Positions 37,682 to 49,600 of a stretch of 64,000 nt of DNA are shown here, piece after piece. The notes beneath the pieces were generated by a model. That model saw only the letters and a program-made list of their open reading frames with translations, did not search any database and was not told the DNA's origin. The DNA comes from Hybos culiciformis (Eukaryota; Arthropoda; Insecta; Diptera; Hybotidae): contig OZ023273.1 in the NCBI GenBank assembly GCA_964007475.1, positions 44,765,525 through 44,829,524 of the forward strand, in the 5' to 3' direction. Within the stretch, counting starts at the first letter, position 1. Every line of letters starts with the position of its first letter. Both the position numbers and the translations under genes were made by a program.

Positions 37682-40600
37682 GTAAATAATTAATAAATAT
37701 TATATTTTTGTTATTAATAAGCATGGTTGTTTCCTGTATGCTTGTATACTATAGCGCTTATTATTACCTTGAATCATTTTATATACCTTAAAAAAATTAA
37801 TACTCTCTTTTTTACTGGTATGCAAAATCAAATAGAAGAACTTGATTAAAATTTTTATCTGCAATTTTGAGAATTAAGCATGAATATCACATTCAGGCTT
37901 AATTACACTATTTGGGCTAGTTATATTCGTATAAGCTATATATAATTATTTTTAATCTACAATAATTGGTAACTGTCTTATTGTATAAAATTTTTTGGTT
38001 CCAAATTTTATATAAAATTTTAAGATAATAAGAACAAATCGATAACAAATATGCATAAATTAATTTGCGAACTTTATACTTTTTATGCTATTATCAATAA
38101 TCAATAATAACGTTAGTGTTAGGTCGATCCAAGAGGCACTAAATCAAGCTGATGTAGGTGCACTCAGTCACTGGATCGGTAATATGCTTCGAACAAGGGA
38201 AGTTCATGCAGATTTTGGTAGCTGCCACGTAATCAGAGGGGTGAGGAGAGGCACACCTCAAGGAGGAGTGTTGTCACCTCTACTTTGGTTACTGGTGATG
38301 AATGCGGTGTTAGTCAGACTCCATGAGGAGGGCATCGAAGCAGTTGCGTACGCGGACGACCTAGCGATTCTTATCTCTGGGAAGTACCTACCGACAATTA
38401 GCGAGATAATGGAACGGGCTCTGGATATAGTTACGAGGTGGGCCAAGGGGTGTGGCCTGAACGTAAATCCTAATAAAACAGAGCTCATGCTGTTCACAAC
38501 CAGAACCAAATTACCGTGTTTTACCTTACCCAAGCTGGAAGGTAAAACACTAAACTTAGCTTCTAGGGTAAAGTACTTGGGAATAGTACTAGACCCTAAA
38601 CTCAACTGGAAACTTAGTATAGAAGAGAGGGTTAAAAAGGCATGTGTTGCCTTTTATTCTTGCAAACGTATGATTGGAAATAAGTGGGGGCTGAAACCCC
38701 ACATGGTCCTATGGATGTACTCAGCAGTAGTACGTCCTATTCTTACGTATGGAGCGCTGGTCTGGTGGCCGGCAGTAGACAGGGCGTATGTTCGAACAAA
38801 GCTAGGCAGACTTCAGCGTAGTGCTTGTGTAAGCATCACGGGGGCGCTAAGATCAGCGCCTACAGATGCACTCAATGTACTATTAAACCTTCTGCCTCTT
38901 GACATTTATGTCAAATACTTAGCTTCATGTAGCGCAGTCAGACTCCAAGAGAGTGAAAACTGGTTCAGTAAACCGTATGGTCACAGTAGAATCCTTGGGG
39001 ATATTGCTAGGAAAGTGACTTATACCCGAACAGACTATTCCATTCCCAGGATAGAGCTTGAAAAGTCTTTTCAAGTAATAATACCTAAGAGAAGGGAGTG
39101 GAGGGCAAATAATATCCTAGAGGGAATAGATCTGGTAGTCTTCACGGATGGTTCAAAGATGGACTGTGGCGTGGGTGCCGGTGTGTATTCCGAGGGGATC
39201 AATGTAGCTCAAAGTTATAGGCTTCCAGACAGATCAAGTATCTTCCAGGCGGAGATACTGGCGATATGGAAGGCATGCTGCCTAATAGGGGACATAGGCC
39301 CTGACGTTCACAAGGTGGCAATAGCCTCCGACAGTCAAGCTGCTATTATGGCTCTTGACTCACCAGTCGTAACCTCCAAGCTGGTAAAGAAATGCTCAGA
39401 GCAGCTTTACCAACTAGCTGGTAGGTACGACGTTTATCTCCACTGGGTTCCTGGACATAGCGATGTCCAAGGAAATGAACGAGCGGATGAATTAGCAAAG
39501 GAAGGTACAAAGTTGGACGATTCCACAATTGAGTTGGTTCATCCGGCTTTAAGTACGGTAAAAAGAGATATTTACCAGCACTTCTTATCACAAGCGAATA
39601 GTAGGTGGAGGGCACTATCTACATGTAACACGGCCAAGAAAACATGGCCGATCTATGACTATAAAAGAACGCAAGAAATTCTTAAAATGTCTCGAAAGGA
39701 CATTTCTAGAATTACGGCGATTTATACGGGACACTGGGCAGTTGGAGTACATGCTGCCAGACTTGGTATCCCCTTCAATCGATCATGCCGCAGTTGTGGT
39801 ATTGAGAGCGAAAAAGAGACATTAGTCCATTTTATTTGCAAATGCCCGGCGCTTGCAAGCTCAAGAAACAGCACATTAGGCGGATTCCTCCTTGAGGATG
39901 TAGATGTGCTAGCCATAGCCAAACCCAGGGACGTGGTGAAATTTCTTGACACCACGGGGTGGATTTAGCTTGTCTTACCGCCGTTAGGCCTTGGTCACGA
40001 GGAAAGTGGTAGCAAAATGGCGCGAAAGTGCTAATTGGGAGCTCTTCAAGACGAGAAGCTCCGCCACTTCTACCAACCAACCAACCATGCTATTATCAAA
40101 TTATCATATAGTTAAAAATAATTGAGTATTTATTATTTTTTCTCTCAACGATATACGATTTTTTAAGCAATAATTGAGCTTAATTTTTTTTTTCGTCTTT
40201 CTTTCAACTAGGTTGTTCACTTATTCAATGGAAAATAGAACCAGTTGCTGAATTAAATATTCAAATTGTTTTATGTGGTGTAGTATTTATAATATTGCCA
40301 TTATTTTTTGCATCAGCCGTATTCAAGGTAAGTTATTCAAAACTATTCAGCTTTGTAAATATTCGACTAATATTCGACAGAATTTGAAAATAATTATATA
40401 ACACTTAAAAAATTCTGAAGCTAACATAATTATAATAAGATAATTTTAACGTGATAAGCAATGAACTTTGTGGTGAAATAAAATCTCGTTGCAGTTTTAT
40501 AAGATTCTTATGAGATCGTTTTTCGGAATAGTGTTTTGAATTTAACCTCGAAATAGAGCCGTAGATTATTATTTTGAAATTCACAATACCTTCATTATTT

Positions 40601-43600
40601 CCAAATTCAATTTACTTTGGGTATCCTTAATTAAAAACCTGATAAATTCATGAGAGATATTACAAACTTATATTTTTACAATAGTGCGAATTAACTTTTT
40701 TATTAATGCATGCATATATTTACAAATTTATGAAAATATTCAAGCATTAATTCAAAAATGAATAAAACTCCTTACTCTTACTTTATAATAAATTTGAAAA
40801 AAAAAATTGTATGTATCAAAATATGTACATATATGCACAACACAATTATATATTTTTTTAAAAATTATGTAAACTCATCAGAGAAAATGTTGATAGAAAA
40901 TAAATTGGTTTTTGTTTGTTAAAAAAAAAAAACAAAGATAAACCTTAACTAAATTTTATTTTGATTTTAATTAAAATAGAACATAAAAACAAAAAATAAA
41001 CATTTTTTTTTTCTATTATTAAAATCTACATAAAATATAATAAAAGTTAATGAAATATGTCTAGGAATATCTGATTATCATTTTCGCCATTGGATTGAAA
41101 TTAAATAACATAAACATTTCCATTTATATACAGCTTACACTGTCCCCTGTGGTAACCTTAAAATATGTAGTTACAAACAGCGTTCTTCAAATTACAAAAT
41201 ACACAGAGATATCATCAAACCAATCAACATGTCTTCAACATCTGCCAATTTTAATTAAATAATATTGAATTATAAATAAAACATAGCAAACTATCCGGAA
41301 TAGTTAAATAATACTTTTAAATGTAATTAAAATTTGAGAAATTTATTTTTCCATAAAGTTTGTCATATAGACGAGAACGATATGTTCTCTCTGAATAATT
41401 TAACACAGGTCGTCATAATTAAATCTACTATTTTTTTCCAAGAGGAACAACTTTCTCCAAGCCAGTCTAATTGACTACCTTACTTTACTGTTCCCGCTAA
41501 ATCTTTTCCACAAAGGCTGTTTCGAAAAATTCAGCCTTCAATCAAGATCTTGCTGCTTGATAACTTGATAATTTGAATTTTATTAAAATTTTGTCATAAT
41601 GCGGTATATATTTTGTCAATATTATTTTATGTTGATGTTTTTTATTTTTATTCATTTAATAAATATATTTTATTAATTTATATAAACGATAGTAAAAAAG
41701 GGAAGCGAATAATATTGGCCGAATTTGAACAAATTTATCTTCTTCTCAATAGTAAATGCTGGAAGAATAACTTTTTTTTTTCAATCTTTTATTAAACTTA
41801 AATTTAACTAGCTGAAAAATAATATATCTTCACTAATGTGACGCCACGTTTATTATATGCATTTATTTTGATTATACAAGAACTGAAATTAGTGCACCTT
41901 CATTCTTAAATTGTATTTTACAGTAGAATAAAAGCTAAAACCAATAAGCTCTATTACAAAAACATATATACTATTATCTACACACATATATAATATATGT
42001 ATATCGGTATATACATAAAATATTTTTTGTGTTGTGAAACAAAAAGCCTCATAATATCTATTATCAACCTACTATGTACTTTTGGTTCAATAAACCGTAC
42101 TACCAAAAGGTATTTACAATTTATTGAAAAATGAACATCTTAACTCATCCGCATATTTTCATAAATTTTTCAAATAAAAAAAATAAAATAAAAAACGTAT
42201 TTACGGAATCATTCAAGCACACTTCCTAGTATTTTAACATACAAAACATTAAAGCTTTCCAATATAATGATAATTTTAACATCCCAAATCAATTCAATTC
42301 AACATATTCAGGCATCTATGTATAAACAATTATATACATACACAATTATCCTTTTTACACGTCTAAATGGGTGAAAACATAATATCCTGTGTTTGTATAA
42401 TTCAATATTTTTATGCGCTTTTTATAATTTAAAAAGGAATAAATATTTACATGTATAATATACAATTAAGTTTTACACCAAGCGTTTATTAAAAAATATT
42501 TTTTATAGCATATTTATTATTCAAATAAAAACTTTAGAATCTATACTTAAGAATTAAACTTATGTTTTCCGCTAACAAATCTTTTATATTCTCGTCATAT
42601 ATATGGTTAAATTTTTAATGAAATATAATATTCGGTTTGTTAAACGTACACCTCACTATCTTTTTAGTACATTTCAAATAAACATAATTTCAAACATCAA
42701 TATTATTTTGTTGTGGTTTCTATAAAGGGTGTCAAATATCTACTCGTTTGTACGGTTAATTCAATTCTACATAACTTTTTTGAAATATTATACATAAAAG
42801 ATAATATATATATATAAGAATATATAAGCGTATATAATGTTCTTATATATAAAACTTATTCCCTTTGTTTTTATTGGGAACATATTTTTTACCAGTATAA
42901 TAATATATTGCTTTAATATAATATTCAAAACCCAAAAGATAATTTCAAAAATTCGTGCACATATGTTCTTCGGTATATAGAATTACATATTCATTTAAAT
43001 GTAATACACACAAAGATTGTAAATTCGTGGAAAAATTTTTATATTTCAATATTATTATTTATTCACTAAAGAAAAGTGTTTTATACCTATCTAACAACTT
43101 ACATAAAGCTTAACACAATTTTATCGCTCTATATTCTGTAAATTAAACTTTGCCTGTTGAATAAGTTAAAACTGTCAAAGTGTCTGAAATAATTTATATA
43201 TTTATTTAATAAAATTATCTTAGATTTAGAAATTTTGATAGATAATTTAAAAAGTATTAACTTATAATATTTTTATTAAATTCTAAACAGGTTGGTAATT
43301 TAGCAAACGATGGAATCAAATTGGGCAGCATGTCACAACGTAAATGTTCTTTATCACCTCATGACGGATTGGAAGAAGAAGCTAAAGGTGGTACACTTCG
43401 TGCTCTGTGGACACATGGTGGACCAACTGCTGCATTTTTACACATTTTAATTGCATTGTGCTTACTACTACCGCGTCTGCTTTTAGAAGCACGGATAATT
43501 GAAAATGGATTACTCCCCAGAGGTAAGCAATAAAATTTTTAATTTTATTTTTAAAAAACAATGTTGAATAAATCATTTTTTTTTTGTACTTATCTTTATA

Positions 43601-46600
43601 TAGTCTAGAATTGCAATTATTAAAAAAGAACATAGTTTTCAAATTAATTCTTAAAAGGAAAATGTACATCAATATTTAATTTAATTTGACTCTAATTGAA
43701 AAGTTTCATTAATTAAAAATATTAATTAAATAAATACATCAACATTTTTCCTCATCTTGAAATATGTTAGAAATAAGAACATGTAGACTGTAGACTGTAG
43801 AGCAATGAAAATATAATTGATATTTGTTAATATTATAAACTTAATGTATACCTATAGGGACACATACATATTTCTTTCGTTTTTTACTTCCATTTATTTT
43901 AATAACAAATTTCTATTAATTTATTAGCTTTAATACGAGTCTCCTTTAAATCGATTCCCGATTCTTGACCTCACATTCAAACCAAATTAATTGTATCGAT
44001 GTCGGATTTTTACTTTGCCTTTGTGTGAATATATTATGTTGGCCCAACTGGCTAAAGATTTTTCTGCCTTAATAGCCACAAGTAATTTGTTTTGCATTTA
44101 AATATGTTTTTTAAACATTTTTGACATATCCTTTTATAATAAACTTCCTAAATAAAACTTTTAAACAACAAACTAAGCTGATTCATTATTGTCCTTATTT
44201 TTTTTATTTTTTTTTTGCTTCTACAAATAATTTTTTCCTATATTATATACATAATTATATATCTCGAAGAATCTTTGATGTTTTTCCTATCAAAAATCTA
44301 AAAAAATTAAAGCGAATATAAGTTGCATGTTTTCTTTATTTTTCTTTTTGCATGGTAATCTTTTGATAATATTTAAAGCTCTTGTCAATTTAAAAAAAAA
44401 AAAAGTTCATCCAAGCATTAAACAAGAATTTAGCATATTCCACACAAAGTGTATATATGAACAAAAAAAAAATGAATAAAACCAAAATAACAAAAAAACA
44501 AAGGAAGACCCAAATTGTATTCATAAGGCTAATGGAGTGCATACCACAGAAATGTACACTTTAAATATGAACTTTTTCTTCCAGGGAGAGAGTTGTGAAT
44601 TTAAAAACTGAGTAAATAAAATTGCTAAATTTGCATTTCAATTTTATTCCTAAATTGAAAAAAAAAATAATTTTTTATTCACTATATAGACTAACTTTTC
44701 CTTTATAGAGAAATGGAAAACTTATGTACATACTCATGTAATTCTAGTTTTGTTGATTTTTAATGTAAAATGAAGACAAATAAATCATTTAAAATAAAAT
44801 AAAAAATTCTATAATATTAGAATTATTCCCAAATTGAATATTTTCAAAATTATATAAATTCTGTTACTTTTTTTTTTTTTAATACTTAAATACGTCTAAA
44901 ACTCGTTATTAAGATTTATTCTATTTCCTAAAACTACCGAGCTTCGTAATAATTATTACCAGAATTTTTTTTCTTCTAAAAATAGCAAGTCAACTTTGAA
45001 CATACTTATCTTCCTTTCATATAATATTACCTAATTTTTATTTCAATATTCCAAACACGGATAAAAACAAAATTTCGTTTTCTTATAAAAAAAAAAGTAA
45101 ATAAAAAATTGATGAATCAATAAAATTATCATTTGTTTTCTTAATTTGTGGAAAAAAAAATTTCCTGTAGTTAACGTAAGAGTTTTGGTTATTTATTATA
45201 TACCTGTTACGAAAGGTAGAATTTTATTTTTATGAATTAAATAATTTTTGTGATAGCACATGAAAATATACAAAAGCAAACAATATAGAAACACTTAATA
45301 TATATAGTATAATAGTAATCTATCTGAAACATAATATTTAATGAACTTTTGAATTATAGATGTGAGATATAATTTTAATTGTGATAGTTAATTAGAGTAA
45401 ATTACGTAAAATATTTTTCTTTTCTTTTTCCTATCGCATATAGTGTCTGCCTTTAAAGATGATAAGTTTACATTTTTATATATAATTTTGGCTATGTATT
45501 CCACATAGTTAGATTTAGAGATGTAACAATCTGCATTATTAATTAGTATATAATATTTTGTATTTGAATTAGGCAGAGCAAGAAAAAAATAGAAGCTGAC
45601 ATAAATAAAGTCTAAATATGTGTTGTTTTTTTTAACTTATAATGGTAAAAGAATTCAATTTTTTTATATTTCATGAAAATTGTTTATTTCGTATTTTGAA
45701 TACTTCACGACCGACCCAAAGAGTATTTAATCCTTTATCGTCGCGTTGATTGTTTCCAAATTTAAGAAGTGACAATTGACACCAGTCGTCCGATTGAAAT
45801 GAAATTTTGCACATCGACTCGTATCGGTGACAATGCATTATATCAAAATTTCAGCTCGATTGGATGATTAAAAACCCTTAAAATGAGCCATATAAAGGAT
45901 TTATGTTAAAAAAATTTTTTTTTTTTTTTTTTCAATTTTAAATTATTTCAAAATCAAAACACATTTGGATACAAAACATAAATACTTGAAAATTAAATTC
46001 TTGTTTCATTTTTATTTTTATTACTTTCAAAATCTGGCAAGATTATCTTCCCTTGAGGAAAAAGTCAATTATATAGAAAAATTAAATCGTTTTATTTCAA
46101 AATTATAATACACAATCGATATGAAAATTGATGTTTTTTTTTTGTTTGGAATGAAAATTTTTGGAGTACGTAACATTGAAAGAGAAAAAATATTTAAATA
46201 TCATACATATATATAAAATTGTTATTATTTTCTTCTTTTTTTTTTTCTATAAGTACGTTTATAATATTCAAAAAGGGCCACTTTCATTTGAATCGAAAAT
46301 ATTGAGATTGACATCAATTTAAAAAATTGTTTTTTCTTGAATTTATTTCAATAAAAAAGAATTATAATTTAGAATTTAAATAAAAAACTAATTTTCCTTA
46401 ATAGCATATTATACTAGAAATGTTCATAATATTTTATGTTATTTTTCTATAAAGGTACATCCAATTTGATCTTTTTTCATAAATCATCTTTGCAACAATA
46501 ATTTGATAATTTATGTATTAAAGTTCGCTCTTAAAATAAGATTTTTTCTTTCAATCATTTAATTTTTTTTAATTAATTTATTTATGATACTTTTAAAATA

Positions 46601-49600
46601 TCATAACGTGTATTCTTAAATTTAATGTATCTAATTATATAATACCTTGTTCAAAATATGTATTAAATGAATTGTAGCAAAGTTTCTTACTCGAAAATTA
46701 TAATTTTTATTGTTACAACGTTTTTATTAAGTCACTTTCTTGTCTGTTTGTCTGTCCACGAAATTTTGTAATCTAATTTAAGACCATTTTCCGACAAGCT
46801 ACAGCTCTGAAACTTTTAATATAGCTCTGAACCCGATGACAATGCAATATTCTAGCACTTTAATCGTGATGTGAAAAGTTTCTTGTCTGTTTGTGTGCCC
46901 GCGAAATTTTCACAACCAAAAGTTCGTCCGATTTCATTCAAATTTAGTACATAAAAAGAGGAAATAATAAAACACACAAATTTCGGAACAAAAAATGTAT
47001 TGGCCTCCTACCCAGCGCCCTTCCCTTGTGGAGGACTTCAACAGTTCGTCCGGTATCATTTAAATTTGATCCAAAAAAAATTAAACACTAAAACACACAA
47101 ATTTTGTAACATAAAATTCGTTGGCTTTCTACCCAGCGACCTCTTCTGGTTGAGGACTTAAAAAGCTCGTACGATTTCATTAAAATTTGGTTCATAAAAA
47201 GAGGTAATGATTAAACCAAAAAATTTCGTAACAAAAAATTTATTGGTCCCTACTAGGGTTTCTAATCCGGATATCCGGATATCGAACTATCCGGATTATT
47301 CGACACATTTTAACTATTCGATTATCCGGATATTTTTTTGCAATTATTCGGATATTATAATACCCTTTATTTTGTAAATAAGCTTACTTTTTTTAATAAA
47401 AAAGAATTTTTAAAGAACATTCAAATTTGTTCACATAGTAATAGTAACCTTTGAGGTAATCATAGAAGAAACTACTATTGAAAGTGAAGATAATGGAAGT
47501 CTAAATAGTGCAGTTTGTAACAAATCGTCACTACAGAAACTACTTGACGATGCGATTTCTTCAATTACCCATGTTGAGAAGCAAAATGAAGAAAGTACAA
47601 CATTGCTGAAAAAACATTGCTAAAAGACAGACAATTTAAATATTATATATCGCGCATTATTAACAATAAAACCTACATCTAGTGCAACGGAGCACGTGTT
47701 TTCTCACCAAAAATTAGAACTCGACTCATTTTCGTCACTTTAAACGCAAAATTTTATGCATTTTTAAAAATGAAACAATAATTTAATTTATTACTTTATT
47801 TCATTTAATAATTTCATTTATTCATTAATTAATTTTATTAATAATTCTACTTTTATTATTATTCTATTATTTGTTACTATTTTGTTATTTTGAATTAAAT
47901 ACCACAAATTAAAAGATATTTCTTATTATTTATTTTAATTATCCGGATATCCGGATTATCCGGATAATTTATTTTTTATGTATTCGATATCCGAATAATC
48001 AAATAGGTCGGATATTTAGAAACCCTAGTCCCTACCCAGAGACTTCAAAAGTTCATCCGATTTCATTCATATTTGGTACATAAAAAGAGGAAATGATTAA
48101 ACACACAAATTTCGTAACAAAAAATAAATCAGTCAGAGTTCATAGCTATAAGACAACTAAAAAGAAGAAAATAAATATGTACTAAATTAAAAAAGTTGTG
48201 AAAACCACGTTTTTTAATTGATTAAAAAAAAGGAAATGAAAAATTTTCTCCGGCTCATACAGAGGATTGTGGACACACATACTTGAAACTGATTACAACA
48301 GTATATATCTAGAAACTTGGGGCGCATTTTTGAGGTAATGCGCCCCACGTTTCTAGTCATAGACTTTTGTAATCAGTTTCAAGTATGTGTATCCACAATC
48401 CTCTGGATACGCCGGAGAAAAATTTTCATTTCCTTCTTTTTAGTCAATTAAAAAACGTGGTTTTCAAAACTTTTTTATTTAGTTATATGTTTTTTCAGTG
48501 TTTAAATATAGAATTTAGATGTTGTTAGAACTTTATGATATTATAATTATAATTATCGTTATCTTTCTCTTTTATTTTTTTCTTTTAAAACCAATTAAAA
48601 TCAAATTTTGTAATACTAAACAAAATATAATTTTTTATATATAAGTACAATGGTACAATTTACATTTAAATTACATTTTCCTACTTATGTATGAAGACAA
48701 AAAATTATCTTTTAATTCAAGTTAATTAATTTTTTTTTATTCAAAAACAACTTATTAAAAAAGTATAATAATTTTTTGTAACTTTTCGAATAATTGAAAA
48801 AAAAGAGAATACAAAAATTAATATATATTTTTAGACCTTTTTTGAATAAAACATTTTCTTTTTCTAACAATAATAAAAAATAAATTTGGATTCAAAGTTT
48901 GACTGAAATCGTAATAATTAATTAACCGAACAATTGACGCACTTCTTTAAAAAGTTTTCTTGTTTTGAAAATTTAAATTGTTTTTCTTTTTTTTTTAAGT
49001 CTCTGCCAATTGTTCTCTCTGCCATTTTTAATTAATTTTGTCATTTTTTATTTATATATAAAATTAAATTTAAAAACAATAATTTGGTCTATTTTTTTTT
49101 ACAGTTTGCTTAAGATATTTCCATGAAAAGAAAACGATCAAGATGTTACTCTTTATGAAATATTCATATAAAAAATAATAATTTAATATAGATTAAAGTT
49201 ATTTATTAAATTATTGTACAAAAATTTCTGAGTTTTCTGAATTTATTTAATAAAAAAAAAATTTAATATGTAATAACTTTGAGCCTGGGCATTTTTGTTT
49301 GAAGAAAAAGGATCTAATGTTAATGTTGTATATGTATTGTAACTATACAGATAAAATTAAACGTCCTAAAAAAAGGTTCTTCAAAGAAACAATAAACTGG
49401 AAAAAAAAATATTTTAATTTACTTCTTATTAGGACACAAATTTGTTTCAATTTAGTTATTTAATAAATTTTTTTTTTTAATAGTATTGGGTACGTAATAC
49501 ATTATCCTCTTCTATTTATCTTTTATTTTGTGTAAAATAAAAATATTATTGGTCGAATATTTAAAAAAATATAGAACATAGTATCTCATAAATGAAGGAT

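Larger units (their letters stand above)
37682..40211 (+). other. tinc: tinc intron 1
   Basis: 2530 bp, GTAAAT...CTAG, phase 1. About 2.0 kb of it is the non-LTR retrotransposon copy plus one duplicated target site; without those the intron would be about 528 bp. Confidence 0.85.
46921..48130 (+). repeat. Tandem repeat of about 121 bp, four units, split by a hAT element
   Basis: Units start at 46921 (AGTTCGTCCGATTTCATT), 47043 (AGTTCGTCCGGTATCATT), 47164 (AGCTCGTACGATTTCATT) and 48050 (AGTTCATCCGATTTCATT). Each continues with AAATTTGGTACATAAAAAGA-type sequence, AACACACAAATTT and CTACCCAG. The third unit is interrupted at 47253 by the hAT element and resumes after its target duplication at 48036. 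The fourth is truncated. Confidence 0.85.

Noticed and set aside
38258..40080. Minus-strand frames across the retrotransposon
   Set aside because: Antisense shadows of the RT-RNase H frame, which carries all recognised catalytic motifs.
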